A DNA stretch of 64,000 bases from Micromonospora sp. WMMD1102. GTDB lineage: Bacteria; Actinomycetota; Actinomycetes; Mycobacteriales; Micromonosporaceae. Below are positions 7,932-18,120 of the stretch, piece after piece. The stretch's first letter is position 1. Each line of letters opens with the position of its first letter. The stretch is from contig NZ_JARUBN010000001.1 of NCBI RefSeq assembly GCF_029626265.1, forward strand, positions 806,001 to 870,000, read 5' to 3'. A program made the translations under genes and the position numbers. Below the pieces are notes generated by a model. It had not been told where the DNA came from and searched no databases. It saw nothing but the letters and a program-made list of their open reading frames with translations.

Positions 7932-10900
7932 CAGTCGCCGTTCCAGAGCCCGGGCGCCGGCTCGTCGATTCCCTCGCCGCCGGTCGGGGGAGCGGCGTCC
8001 GAGGCGCGCTGTCGGGGCGGTGGCTGCGGGGTGTGCCGGGGCAGCCGGTGCCGCTCCCGCCCGTCCCAGCGCCACGGCGTGACCAGTACGGCGTCGATCC
8101 CCTCGTGCCGGGCCAGCTGGGCGATGCCGAGACCCGGGACCTGTGGGTAGCAGCCCCACTCGCGCTCGCTGGTCATCACCACGTCCAGGTCGAAGGTGGC
8201 GAGCAGGCCCAGGCACTTGGCCCGGGAGTCGTCGTCGACCCCGGCGAACGCCTCGTCGAGGGCGATCAGCCTCGGCGCGTACGGGTTGCCGGCGGAGCCG
8301 TAGTAGGAGGAGGCCGCCGCGAAGAGCGGGATGCTGGCGGCGAGTACCCGCTCGCCACCGGAGGCCGGGCCGCTCGCCGGGCGCCACTGCCCGTCCTGGC
8401 GGCGCTGCACGGCGAACTCGTGCCAGGCCCGGTAGTCCAGGGCCCGGGTGAGCTGCTCGGTCCAGGTGGCCCCCTCGTCGCGCAGGCGTTCCCGGTCGAT
8501 CTGCCCTTGCAGGAACGCGCCGACCGTGCGCCGGTCCTCGTCGTTCCAGACGTCGGTGCTCTGCCGCAGTTGCCGGGCGCGCAGCTCGGCGAGGCCCTCC
8601 GGGGCGTCCCTCGTCGGCCGCCAGAGCAGCCGCAGCCGCATCCCGGTCGAGGTCGGCCGCGCCTCCAGCTCGGCGTTCATGCTCGCCACCTGCTGTTCGG
8701 CGCCGGCGACGAGTTCCTGGAGCGCCCCGGCGACCTCGTTGACGAGGTGGGTCTCCAACACCTCCCGCTCGTGTGCCGAGAGCACCCGCTGCCGCTCCTC
8801 GACCTCGCCGACGAGCGCGGTGGCGAGTTCGCCGACGCTGCGGCTGTGCCCCTGGAACACCACCTCCACGATCATCGTCTCTTCCCGTACGACGGGTAGC
8901 ACCTGGTGACCGTGCCGGGAGAGGTTGTCGGCGAGAAGCTTGACGTCGACGCTCACCTGCTGCTGGAGGCGTTCCCACCGGGCGTGCTCGGTGTCGACCT
9001 CGGCGAGCGTCCGGTCGATGCCCCGGGCGACCGCCACCGCAGGGGTGGCCGCCCAGGGCTGCCCGGGATCGGGTAGCTCCAGCCCTGGGCAGACCAGGTC
9101 GACCAGTCCGGTGCCGGCGAAGGCGCGCAGCGCCGCCACCGCTTCGTCCCGGTCCCGGCCGACCTCGTCGAGTTCCCGTTCGAGGCCGTCGCGCCGGCCG
9201 CTGGCGGCACCGCGCGCGTCCCGGGCGACGCCTTCCTGCTCCCGGGTCCGCCGCTGCGCCTCCTCGCACCGGGTCACCGCCCCGGCCACCTCGGCGAGCT
9301 GCCGGCGCAGCTCGGCGACGGAGGCACCGGCGGTCGCGTCGAGGGTCTCGAACTCGATCCGGGCCGCCGTCGCCTGCTGTTCGGCCGAGGCCGCCTCGTC
9401 GGCCGCGGGCTCGAGCCGGGTCAGCCGCTCGTGGTAGGTCACCTGTGCCTCGCCGTGCCGCCGGGCCGCCGTCCAGGTGCCGGTCACCGCCGGCCACCAG
9501 GCGGCCAGCGCCACCCGGTACGCCTGCAACCCCTCGCGTACCCCGGCGAGCTCCTCTGTGGAGTACGGCAGCCCGACGTCGTCGGCGAAGTCGGTGGCCT
9601 CGGCGAGCGCGGCGGCGGCCACCCGGGCGGCGGTCTCCAGCTCCGCTCGCGCCTGGTCCCGGCGGGCGAGCGTCTCCCGCCGGTGGTCGTAAGCGGTCCG
9701 GACGAGGGTGTGCGCCTCGCGGACCGGCTGGTCGGGGGGGAGCGAGTCGGCTTCGTCGGTGACCCGTCGGCGCCGCTCGTCGAGGGTGCCGCGCTGACCG
9801 GCGAGGTGCTCCGCCAGCGCCGACAGTTCGGCGGCCTCCTGGCGCAGCCGGGCGATCCGGGCGCGCCGGCTCGCGGCCCGGGCGCCGTCGCCGACGTGTT
9901 CCGCCGCCGGCTTCGTCCAGCGCCCGGCGAGGACGCCGCTGCCGTACCGGCCGGCGGCGTCGACCCAGGTCACCGCCGCCGAGTCGGCGCCGTACCCGAT
10001 CGCGGCCAGCACGTCGGCGACGAGCCGGTCGGTAAGCGCGGCGGCGGCGGGATCGGCGGTGTCGATCGCCGGCCGGAGCAGGCCGTCGAGGGTCGCCGGC
10101 CGAGGACCGGACAGGTCCGGTACGGCAGCGCCGGGGCCCACGCCGGCCGGTCGCAGCACCGTGTCGCCGGAGACCGGGTCGCGAAGCGTGCCGTCCGGGT
10201 CGAGCCAGGCGTCGAGTACGCCGGCCGCCTCCAGCGCCGCCTCGATGCCGGCCCGGTCCGCCTCCGACACGCCCTCCGCGAAGTCCACCACCCGCCACAG
10301 CGGTGCGCCGGCACGGTCCGCGCGTACCCGCGGGTCCCGGGTGTGCGGGGCCGGTGGCGGCTGGTGTACGCCGTCGGCTAGCCGGCGCAGTTCCGCGTCG
10401 ATCTCGTCCAGCCGGTCCCGGGTGCGGCGCTGCTCGGCCTCCAGCGCGGCGTCCTGCCGGGCGAGCGTCCCGGTGGCCGAGGTGGCGGCGCGGGTCACCT
10501 CCCGGCTCGCCGGGTTCTCCCCGGCCAGCCCGGAGACCCACTGCTCCAGCCGGGCGAGCAGGGTGTCGGGGTCTGTTACCGGAAGCTCGACCAGGCCGGC
10601 GAGGTATTCCCGGACCCGGTGGACCAGCAGCTCGCCCTGCCGGGTCGCCGCCGCCTCCGCCTCACCGGTCCGAAGGTCGGCGGCGGCCGTCTCCCCGTCG
10701 AGCCGGTCGAGTTCGCCCCGGGCGCGGTCCGCCCGGCCCCGGGCGGTCCCGGCCGCCTCGCGCAGCCGGTCCAATGTACGCAGCGCGCCGGTCCACGCCT
10801 CGACCAACTCGGCCGCCGCGCGGTTCGCCCCGGTCACCTCGGCGGCGCGGCGCGGCGCGGTCGTTTCGGTGGCATGGCTCGGCTCGGCCGCCCCGGTGCG

Positions 10901-12220
10901 GTGGCTCGTCCCGCTCGGCGGGCCCGGAGGCAGCGCGGCCACCACCTGGTCCCGATGCCGGTCGGCGATCCTCGCCCGCTCTGCGCTCCGGGCCACCTCC
11001 CGGCGGGTGGCCGCCTCGATTTCATCGGCGTGCCGCAGCTCTGTCGCCGCCTCGTCGAGGACGCGCCGGTGCCGGGCGACATCCGACTCGACGTCGCCCA
11101 GGTGCTGCCGCTGGCGCTCGGCGAGCCGGGTGCGCTCCTCGGCGATCTCCCGCAGCCGGTGCAGGTGTTCCGCCGTCCGGGCCTCCGGGCTCTCCGCGAG
11201 GGCCTGGCGGCGCGCGATCAGCTCCCTGCCCTCGTGCTCCAGCTCAGCGAGCCGGGACTGTGCCTGCCGGACCCGCTCGTCCGCGTCCGCGTACGCCCGC
11301 TGTGCCTCTACGAGGTCGCGGCCGAGATGCTCGTAGCGGCTGTGCCGCTGGCGTAGCACGCCTGCCTTGCGCTTCGTCGCCACCTGTGCGTACCGCCGGT
11401 AGCGGGCGAGGAAGTCGTCGGCGGCACGTTTCGTCTCGGCCAGTTCCCGCAGCGTCTCTCGCTCGTCGTCGAGGTTGCGGAACGCCTCGGCGACCTGGGT
11501 GATCAGGTTCTCGTCCAGCGGCGGCAGGGCGTCGCCGAGTGCCCGGGAGAGGCTCTTCTCGTCGGGCCGCTTCGACAGTTGTGGCTGGCGCAGCTTGATG
11601 AGCAGCGAGATCAGTGCCTCGTAGCGGTTGCCGAGCCCGAAGAGGGCCTCGTCGACCGCGCGTCGGTAGTCCCCGGCGCGGTCGTAGACGATGCCGGCAC
11701 CGCCGAGCGCGTCCCGGAGCCGTTCCCGGGCCAGGGCCGTGCCGGCCGGGGTGACGAGGTGCAGCTCCTCGCCGACCCGCTGGCTGGTGACGAAGAACCA
11801 GTGCCGGGCGATGCCCCGTCCGGCGACCGCCTTGAGCCCGGCCCCGAGGGTGCGGAAGTGGTGGCGGCCGTCGGAGTCGCGGCGGCCGAACTCCAGCCAG
11901 GCGTAGCCGAGCCGCTCGGGGTGCGGATGCCGGCCGCCGAGCAGCAGGTTCCACTCCATCCGTTTGTTCGGGTCGCCGTCCGGCTCCACCCGGTACGGCG
12001 CGAGTTCGCCGTCGAGCAGGAACGGCAGGGTCAGCGCCAGCACCTTCGACTTGCCGGTGCCGTTGTTGCCGCGCAGCAGCAGGCTGCCGCCGTGGAAGTG
12101 GAACTCCTCCTGGTCGTAGTAGAAGATGTCGACCAGACCGGCACGGAGCGGCTGCCACCGTTCCTGCTGCGGCACTGGCAGTGTCCGGGTCGGCAGGGCC
12201 GGGGGCGGGGACACCGTCAC
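7931..12220 (-). CDS. jetC: Wadjet type II SMC-like ATPase JetC
   Basis: A 1429-residue TIGR02680-type, MukB-like SMC ATPase, the DNA-loop-extruding motor of Wadjet. The N-terminal head has Walker A GNNGTGKSK (residues 51-59). Long Arg/Glu/Ala-rich coiled coils run from about 230 to 1150, broken by a hinge-like globular region around 600-760 (ending VTWVDAAGRYGSGV). The C-terminal head carries the ABC signature SGGERVLAAS and Walker B LIALDEAFAGVDDDSR. The ATG overlaps the jetB stop (ATGA). Length and motif order are those of an intact protein. Confidence 0.93.
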   Translation of the reverse strand: MTVSPPPALPTRTLPVPQQERWQPLRAGLVDIFYYDQEEFHFHGGSLLLRGNNGTGKSKVLALTLPFLLDGELAPYRVEPDGDPNKRMEWNLLLGGRHPHPERLGYAWLEFGRRDSDGRHHFRTLGAGLKAVAGRGIARHWFFVTSQRVGEELHLVTPAGTALARERLRDALGGAGIVYDRAGDYRRAVDEALFGLGNRYEALISLLIKLRQPQLSKRPDEKSLSRALGDALPPLDENLITQVAEAFRNLDDERETLRELAETKRAADDFLARYRRYAQVATKRKAGVLRQRHSRYEHLGRDLVEAQRAYADADERVRQAQSRLAELEHEGRELIARRQALAESPEARTAEHLHRLREIAEERTRLAERQRQHLGDVESDVARHRRVLDEAATELRHADEIEAATRREVARSAERARIADRHRDQVVAALPPGPPSGTSHRTGAAEPSHATETTAPRRAAEVTGANRAAAELVEAWTGALRTLDRLREAAGTARGRADRARGELDRLDGETAAADLRTGEAEAAATRQGELLVHRVREYLAGLVELPVTDPDTLLARLEQWVSGLAGENPASREVTRAATSATGTLARQDAALEAEQRRTRDRLDEIDAELRRLADGVHQPPPAPHTRDPRVRADRAGAPLWRVVDFAEGVSEADRAGIEAALEAAGVLDAWLDPDGTLRDPVSGDTVLRPAGVGPGAAVPDLSGPRPATLDGLLRPAIDTADPAAAALTDRLVADVLAAIGYGADSAAVTWVDAAGRYGSGVLAGRWTKPAAEHVGDGARAASRRARIARLRQEAAELSALAEHLAGQRGTLDERRRRVTDEADSLPPDQPVREAHTLVRTAYDHRRETLARRDQARAELETAARVAAAALAEATDFADDVGLPYSTEELAGVREGLQAYRVALAAWWPAVTGTWTAARRHGEAQVTYHERLTRLEPAADEAASAEQQATAARIEFETLDATAGASVAELRRQLAEVAGAVTRCEEAQRRTREQEGVARDARGAASGRRDGLERELDEVGRDRDEAVAALRAFAGTGLVDLVCPGLELPDPGQPWAATPAVAVARGIDRTLAEVDTEHARWERLQQQVSVDVKLLADNLSRHGHQVLPVVREETMIVEVVFQGHSRSVGELATALVGEVEERQRVLSAHEREVLETHLVNEVAGALQELVAGAEQQVASMNAELEARPTSTGMRLRLLWRPTRDAPEGLAELRARQLRQSTDVWNDEDRRTVGAFLQGQIDRERLRDEGATWTEQLTRALDYRAWHEFAVQRRQDGQWRPASGPASGGERVLAASIPLFAAASSYYGSAGNPYAPRLIALDEAFAGVDDDSRAKCLGLLATFDLDVVMTSEREWGCYPQVPGLGIAQLARHEGIDAVLVTPWRWDGRERHRLPRHTPQPPPRQRASDAAPPTGGEGIDEPAPGLWNGD

Positions 12221-13455
12221 CGTGGGGCTTCCTTCCGTTCGCGGATGGTGGGCTGGGCCCGTTCCCGGATGGTCGGCTCGGCCAGGGCGTACCGGGCGAT
12301 CGCCGGGCGGCCGAGTACGAGCGGGTCGGTGCCCGGCCCGACCGTGACCAGCTTGAGGGCGCGCAGCGCCTCCAGTGCGGTCGCCACCAGGTCGACCTCG
12401 GCACCGGGGTCGGTGGCGTGCTTGCGCCAGTAGGAGCGGTGTTCCCGGGCCAGCGCCCGGGTGTGCCGGTGCAGTTCGCCGACTCGCACGCCGTCCGGCC
12501 CCGCGGCGGCGATCCGCTCGGCCAGCAGCAGGGTCAGGTGGCTCTGCATCCCCTCGGCCGGCATCCGCACGTCGGTCAGCTCGTCGGCCGGGTCCACCAT
12601 GGCGATGCCCTCACCCCGCACCTCGGCGACCAGGCCGGTGAGCTGGGTGATCCGGTTGAGCAGCGCGAACCGCTGGCTGGTCAGGTAGGAGCGTTCGGGC
12701 TCGGAGAGGTCGTCGTAGTAGAGCACCGGTTGTTCCAACAGCAGCCGGGTGAGCCGGTGCCGCAGCGCCCGGTTCCGGGCATCGTCGAGATCGAGCGACA
12801 CCTCGCTGGTCAGCGCGTCCAGCCGTGCCTCCGGCGTCGCCCCGGAGATCATCGACGGGCCACGGGCGGCGGCGAGCAGCCCGGCGATCACCCGGCGGTC
12901 CACGTCGTAGAGGACGTCCCCGCCCGCACCCAGGTACGCCTCCTCGTCGCCGGCCACCCGGCGCAGCGCACCCCAGTGCAGCAGCAGCCGGACCACGGCC
13001 ACCATGTCGGCGCGGCGCTCCCGCCGGTCGAGGGTGAACGCGAACCCGGTGTCGGCGAGCGCCGGCTCGGCGGCGGCCAGCACGATCTCCTCGGCCAGCC
13101 GGCCCAGTGTGACCTGGCCGTCGGTGCGTTCGAGTGCGGCCAGGGCCAGGCAGGTGAGCACGTACCGCTGCCGGGAGAACGGGGTCTTCGCTCGGGGGTC
13201 GCGGGCGGGGTGCGTTCCGTCGTACGGGTCGGCGGTGAGCTTTAGCAGCCGGATCGTCTGCGCGTCGGCGACCAGCCGCCAGCCGGTCTCGCGCTCGAAC
13301 CATTCCCGCAACTCCGCCGCGCACGTCCGGACCAGCCGGAACTCCTGGTCGTCGGTGAGACCGGCGACCAGCAGTGGGCGGGCGAGCAGGATCCGTGCCG
13401 CCTGCCGCAGCCGGGCCGCCGGCTCGTCGGCGGCCGGCATCCGGGTCCTTCTCAC
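12217..13455 (-). CDS. jetB: Wadjet type II subunit JetB (DUF2398)
   Basis: A 412-residue TIGR02678/DUF2398 protein. In Wadjet complexes JetB is the KITE (MukE-like) winged-helix subunit that binds the JetA kleisin and the SMC heads. The recognisable block ETGWRLVADAQTIRLLKL, followed by SRQRYVLTCLALAALE, lies at about 57-115. The start overlaps the jetA stop by four bases and its own stop overlaps jetC by four, so subunit production is coupled. No defect is visible. Confidence 0.9.
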   Translation of the reverse strand: MRRTRMPAADEPAARLRQAARILLARPLLVAGLTDDQEFRLVRTCAAELREWFERETGWRLVADAQTIRLLKLTADPYDGTHPARDPRAKTPFSRQRYVLTCLALAALERTDGQVTLGRLAEEIVLAAAEPALADTGFAFTLDRRERRADMVAVVRLLLHWGALRRVAGDEEAYLGAGGDVLYDVDRRVIAGLLAAARGPSMISGATPEARLDALTSEVSLDLDDARNRALRHRLTRLLLEQPVLYYDDLSEPERSYLTSQRFALLNRITQLTGLVAEVRGEGIAMVDPADELTDVRMPAEGMQSHLTLLLAERIAAAGPDGVRVGELHRHTRALAREHRSYWRKHATDPGAEVDLVATALEALRALKLVTVGPGTDPLVLGRPAIARYALAEPTIRERAQPTIRERKEAPR

Positions 13456-15038
13456 GCGGCGGCCAGGTTGCTGGACGGGACGAGGTCGGTGATCTCGATC
13501 AGGTGGTCGGGGCCGGTGAGCACGCCGTCCTCGGTGACGATGCGCACCTGCGGGGCGTCCGCCAGCCGAGCGAGCCGGACCAGCAGGGTGCCGTCGGAGG
13601 TGGTGGTCACCACCTCGTCGGTGTCCGGCCGCCGGGCCGCGAGGGCGTCGCCGAGCAGGTGCAGGAAGAGCCGGAACTCGGCGCTGTCCAGCTCGCCGAG
13701 TCGGGAGAGTGTGATCGGCCCCGGGGTGACGAGCGCGGCGCGGGCCCGGGCCACCTCCGCAGCCTGACGTTCCGCCCGATCCGCGAGGAGTCGGCGCTGC
13801 TCGGAGCGGTCGACGACCCGGTTGGGCGAGCCACGCCGCTCGTACGAGCCGGTGCGCCGCAGTCGGGGGCTGATCTCCAGCGGCGGGGCTTCTGCCCAGG
13901 GCGTGGAACTGGCCACCGGCCGCTCCTCGGCGCTGGCCAGGCTTTCGGTGGTGGTGAGGTGGCGGGCGGGAGAGAGGCCGAAGGCGGTGTGCCAGAGCCG
14001 GTGCGCGGACTCGTCGTCAGGGGCCTGGGCAAACCAGAGCGCCAGCGTTCGGAAGTCGGCCGAGCGGTCGGAGCGGCCGGCCCGGCGCTCGTTGATCGCC
14101 GTCACGGTGCCGAGCAGTTGGCGGATCGCCCCGATCGCCGCCGCCCGCAGCAGCCGGGCCTGCGACTGCCGCCCGCCACCGTCGGCGCTGACGAACCAGT
14201 CGCGCAGGCCGCGCCAGCGCTGCTGCCAGGCAGCCAGCGCCGCATCGGTGGCGGCCCGCCGGGCGTGCTCGTCGGCCTCGTCGACCGGGGCGGCATCGGT
14301 TGCCTCGCGTCGGGCCGCCATCTCCAGCAACGGCAGCACGCCTGCCGCCTCGATCTGGCCGGCGAGCGCGGCGATCTCGGCGCCCCGGTTGGCGAGGTCG
14401 GCGATGAACCGCTCGATGTACGAGATCAACTGCTCCTTGTACGCCAGGAAGACGTCCACCTCCGCGTCGGCGAAGTCGACGGTACGACGCAGCGAGGCCA
14501 TGAACGCCTGTGCGTTGTCGGCCAGCCCGGTGAAGCGGTCGACAAGGCTCATCAGCAGCAGGTGCGTCTTGGCCGGGTCCGGCGGTACCCCCGGTCCCGA
14601 GTCGCCGGGGTTCGCCTCGGCGGCGATGACGAGCAGCGCGCGCAACTGGGCGGCGATGTCCGACAGCGCCACCGACTGGAGTGCCCCGCGCCGCGCCACC
14701 GCCTCGGAGTAGACCGCGATCGCCTGCTCGGCGGCGTGCCCCTCCGGGCTGAGCTGGTAGAGGTAGCGGGCCCGGTGGAAGTCTTCGACGGTGGTGACCC
14801 GGCCGGTGTCCGGGTCGGCTCGCAGGTTGCCCCACTCGGCGAGCTGAGTCAGGGCGGCGGTGACCGCCTCGGCCGGCGTACCGGCGCCGAGTTCGGCGAG
14901 GACGTCCTCGGGGCGCAGGTGGACGGTGAAGCGTTGTTTCGCCCGGACGAAGGTCGACAGGATCGCGCGGTAGAGCGGGGCATTCTGGGCCTGGAGGTGT
15001 GCGAAGGGCTGCGCGGAGGGTTCGGTCCGGCCGGGCAT
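13452..15038 (-). CDS. jetA: Wadjet type II kleisin subunit JetA (DUF2397)
   Basis: A 528-residue TIGR02677/DUF2397 protein, the MukF-like kleisin that bridges the JetC heads. The N-terminal winged-helix region is visible (NAPLYRAILSTFVRAKQRFT, then LRPEDVLAEL). A long helical middle part (about 170-330) and a C-terminal domain in the second half follow. The ATG at 15038 begins MPGRTEPS and places the conserved domain at the usual distance. An in-frame start at 15077 would add a basic 13-residue extension. This is the first gene of jetABCD. Confidence 0.9.
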   Translation of the reverse strand: MPGRTEPSAQPFAHLQAQNAPLYRAILSTFVRAKQRFTVHLRPEDVLAELGAGTPAEAVTAALTQLAEWGNLRADPDTGRVTTVEDFHRARYLYQLSPEGHAAEQAIAVYSEAVARRGALQSVALSDIAAQLRALLVIAAEANPGDSGPGVPPDPAKTHLLLMSLVDRFTGLADNAQAFMASLRRTVDFADAEVDVFLAYKEQLISYIERFIADLANRGAEIAALAGQIEAAGVLPLLEMAARREATDAAPVDEADEHARRAATDAALAAWQQRWRGLRDWFVSADGGGRQSQARLLRAAAIGAIRQLLGTVTAINERRAGRSDRSADFRTLALWFAQAPDDESAHRLWHTAFGLSPARHLTTTESLASAEERPVASSTPWAEAPPLEISPRLRRTGSYERRGSPNRVVDRSEQRRLLADRAERQAAEVARARAALVTPGPITLSRLGELDSAEFRLFLHLLGDALAARRPDTDEVVTTTSDGTLLVRLARLADAPQVRIVTEDGVLTGPDHLIEITDLVPSSNLAAA

Positions 15039-15118
15039 CGAGCCATCATCGCACCGGCGGAGTCGGGCCGGTCGCACCGGTCGTCTCTGGCGTTTCGTGG
15101 CGGGGCAGACGGGGGCAT

Positions 15119-15942
15119 TCAGGACAGGTGCACTCGCTCCAGCGGGCCGCTCTGTGCGTCCATCAGTGCGGTGAAGTGGGCAACGAGCCGGCGTACCGGC
15201 TCGGGGTCGCGGAGGACGACGCCGACTTCGAGGTTGCTGGAGAGGGCCCGGTCGGTCAGGTTGGCGCTGGTGATCAGCGCTGCCCGTCGATCTGCTGCGA
15301 TGATCTTCGCGTGCATGGCGGGCGTGGAGTTTCCCGTGGCCGGGCGGCGCGGGGCGGGCCAGTGCCAGAAGGCTGCCCGATCCTGAAGCCGGGCGAGGCG
15401 GCGGAGGCCCCGGTCACGCCCCGCAGTGCGCCGCCGTCAACGGATGAGCTTTCCAGCACCAGGTCGATCCGAACGCCCCGCCCGGATGCGGCCAGCAGCT
15501 CGGCGACGACCTCCGGCACACCGTACGCGGCGAAGCTGACCACCAGCAGTGCGGTGCGCGCCGACCGGATCAGCTCGACCACGACGGAGCTGGTCAGTCG
15601 TACCGGTACGGAGGCACTGACGGGTCCGCTCACGGCCAGTTCGGTCCGCCGCTCCTCGGTCTGCTGATGGACCACGGCGGCACTGGTCAGGGCGAGTGCG
15701 ACGGCCGCACCGGACATCCCGGGCGCGTTGGCACGTCATACGGTCACCAGCCGTCGGGCGTGGGAGGCGACCGCGTAACCGGGCCAGGCGTCGATCAGAG
15801 CGGCTTCGACCTGCTGGTTGGGTGCACCGGCGGCCGACAACGCTTCGGACCAGGCCGCAATGTGCCCGTCCGGCAGTTCGGCGGCGACGGCGGCGATGGT
15901 CTCCGCGAACGTCTCCGGGTCCCTTGTCGTTGCCCGTGTCAT
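15119..15942 (-). pseudogene. drmC: DrmC-like phospholipase D protein, decayed
   Basis: The pieces align end to end as one PLD-fold protein of the DrmC type known from DISARM loci. The N-terminal part (ELPDGHIAAWSEALSAAGAP) ends at an in-frame TGA (15736-15738) where Trp would be expected. The same frame then resumes with APGMSGAAVALAL and the conserved VELIRSARTALLVVSFAAYG. A frameshift near 15390-15420 moves the rest to another frame: FWHWPAPRRPATGN, then the catalytic HAK (HxK) and ITSANLTDRALSSNLEVG. Both defects would abolish the enzyme. It sits just downstream of jetA's 5' side, pointing the same way, so the locus was a wider defence island. Confidence 0.8.
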
Positions 15943-16160
15943 GGCGCTCCCTCGACACCATGCCGGCGGGTCAACTGGAAAGAAGCCGTCACCCGGGTCA
16001 CCCCGGCCAACACCGCATTGTCGGCGTTCGACACCCCGTCCGCAGCGCGCAGCAGCACCTGCGCCCGCTGCACCAGCCGATGCGCGGCCGTACGCGACTT
16101 GGCAACAGACTCCAGCAGTTCCCGCTGACCGGGTTCAAGCACCAGCGGCGCTGGCAGCAC
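15939..16160 (-). pseudogene. IS630-family transposase, N-terminal fragment
   Basis: About 65 residues match the start of IS630-type transposases: LEPGQRELLESVAKSRTAAH, RLVQRAQVLLRAADGVSN and the first helix-turn-helix. The likeness ends at VTRVTASFQLTR and the DDE catalytic domain is absent. The fragment overlaps the 5' end of the decayed drmC gene by four bases. It marks an old insertion followed by deletion. Confidence 0.7.
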
Positions 16161-16188
16161 GTGTCACGCCCAAAGCCCACCAAAGCGG

Positions 16189-16440
16189 CTAGCTATTTGC
16201 CAGACAGAACACTAGCTCGATCGCGTCCTTGCCGCAGCGGCGGGCCCGGCGCAGCGCCGGGTGCGCCGAACCGTGACTGGTCAGCACCAGCAGCGCGGAC
16301 GCCGCGACGACCGCCAGGTAAACCTTGCGCAGGTCGTCCGCGACATCCTTTGCCGAGTACGCCACGCTCGACGTCTCCGGTGTCTCCGCCGGTGGCTCGT
16401 CGTCCGTGTCCTCCGTTGTCGCCGCTTCCGGCACCGTCAC
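16189..16440 (-). CDS. Small protein of unknown function, possibly 3'-truncated
   Basis: An 83-residue frame with a GTG start preceded by a strong GGAAGGAG ribosome site, so its beginning is real. The first 25 residues are Thr/Glu/Pro-rich and acidic. A hydrophobic stretch (VYLAVVAASALLVLTS) could be one membrane segment. The last 25 residues are basic and look unlike the rest. The stop falls 28 bases from the IS630 fragment, so the original 3' end may have been lost to that insertion. No family is recognised. Confidence 0.5.
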   Translation of the reverse strand: MTVPEAATTEDTDDEPPAETPETSSVAYSAKDVADDLRKVYLAVVAASALLVLTSHGSAHPALRRARRCGKDAIELVFCLANS

Positions 16441-16517
16441 GCCGGTCTCCTTCCGTCAGGTGTGTGGGTGCTATCGAATCGAGTACTCTCCCTGATCAGG
16501 AGTTACACCGATCTTTT

Positions 16518-16543
16518 GGCCCTGTCGCACATTCGGTGGTGAC
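16518..16543 (+). repeat. Left terminal inverted repeat of the ISL3 element
   Basis: It begins GGCCCTGTCGCACATTCGG and is mirrored at 18121-18146 with two mismatches. Confidence 0.85.
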
Positions 16544-16572
16544 GGAGGGTCGCGAGGGTCGTTGACAGTCGC

Positions 16573-18109
16573 GTGAAGGATCTCAGTGAGCTTTCGCGGA
16601 CGCTGTTTCGGGTCTTTCTCCGCTGGTCGTAGATGATGTGGCCGACGAGGGTGAGCGGATCGTGGTGCGGGCACGGACCCCCAAGGGCACGGCGGTCTGT
16701 CCGGTGTGCGGGGCGGTTTCGGGGCGGGCGCACGGATTTCACCTGCGGACGGTGACCGACATGCCGGTCGACGGACGGCGGGTGGTGGTCCGGGTGCGGG
16801 TGCGGCGTCTGGTGTGTCCCACGCGCGGCTGCCGGCAGACGTTCCGTGAGCAGATGCCCGGAGTGCTGGAGCGCTACCAACGACGCACGGCCCGCTTGTC
16901 CACGCAGGTACAGGCGGTGGTGAAGGAGTTGGCGGGCCGGGCGGGGGCGCGTCTGCTGGCGGTACTCGCGGTCGGCCTGTCCCGCCGTACGGCGCTGCGC
17001 GTCCTGCTGCGCATCCCGCTGCTCACCGGGCGCACGCCCAGGGTGATCGGCGTGGACGACTTCGCTCTACGTCGGCGGCACCGCTACGCCACCGTGATCG
17101 TCGACGCCGAGACACACGAGCGGGTCGACGTGCTGCCCGACCGCACCGCCGACACATTGGAAGCGTGGCTACGCGACCGCCCCGGGATCGAGGTCGTGTG
17201 TGCCGGGACGGCTCCGCTACCTACGCGCAGGCCATCCGCCGCGCCTTGCCCGACGCGGTGCAGGTCGCGGACCGCTGGCACCTGTGGCACAACCTCTGCG
17301 AAGCGGTCCTGAGCGAGGTGAAGGCGCACAGCACCTGCTGGGCGGCGGTGCTCGACGCGCCGCTGTATGACGGGCCCCGCGCGCAGACAACTCTGAAGCG
17401 TTGGCAGCAGGTCCACACCCTGCTTGACCAGGGCGTGGGTCTGCTGGAGTGCGCCCGCCGCCTGCAACTGGCCCTGAACACCGTCAAACGCTACGCGCGA
17501 GCCGACCGGCCCGAGCGGATGCTCCGCGTCCCCAAGTACCGTGCCAGCCTCGTCGACCCCTACCGCGAGCACCTGCGCAAACGCCGTGCCGAAGACCCCG
17601 CGATCCCTGTCTCCCGCCTCTTCGAAGAGATCAAGGCCCTCGGCTTCACCGGCTGCTCGAACCTCCTGCACAAGTACATCAATCAGGGCCGCGCGGACGC
17701 CGACCGCAGCCACATCTCCCCGCGCCGGCTCGCCCGGATGATCCTCACCCGGCCCGCCAACCTCACACCCGAGCACCGCGATCTCCTCACACGGCTCACC
17801 GCGGCCTGCCCGCAGATGACCAACCTCGCCGCCGTCGTCGGAGGCTTCGCCGCGCTCCTGAGGCCCCACCCAGGAAACGCCGACCGGCTCTCGCTCTGGA
17901 TCGACCAGGTCCGCGCGGTCGACCTGCCTCACCTGCACGCCTTCACCCGAGGCCTGGAACGGGACCGCGACGCCGTGAACGCCGGGCTCACGCTTCCGTA
18001 CAGCAACGGCCCCACCGAAGGCGTCAACACCAAGACCAAACGGATCGCACGCCAAATGCACGGACGAGCAGGCTTCGACCTGCTCCGCCACCGCATCCTC
18101 CTCGGATAG
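16573..18109 (+). pseudogene. ISL3-family transposase, two frameshifts
   Basis: The reading frame starts at GTG 16573 ([12 protein letters not shown]). It is broken near 16611 by loss of one G from a G-run, after which [15 protein letters not shown] continues in another frame. A Cys-rich zinc-ribbon (CPVCG, then [10 protein letters not shown]) and the start of the catalytic domain ([19 protein letters not shown]) follow. A second break near 17200, a two-base TG expansion in a GTGTGTG run, shifts the frame again. The remainder ([27 protein letters not shown], and the C-terminal NGPTEGVNTKTKRIARQMHG) is intact. The whole would be about 510 residues. Neither break looks like a programmed shift. 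Confidence 0.85.
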
Positions 18110-18120
18110 CAGCACGCACC

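Noticed and set aside
6684..10541. Reading the minus-strand frame of jetD as a 1285-residue protein
   Set aside because: Residues upstream of MDPERL are a shadow of jetC. The true jetD begins at the TGATG overlap at 7931.
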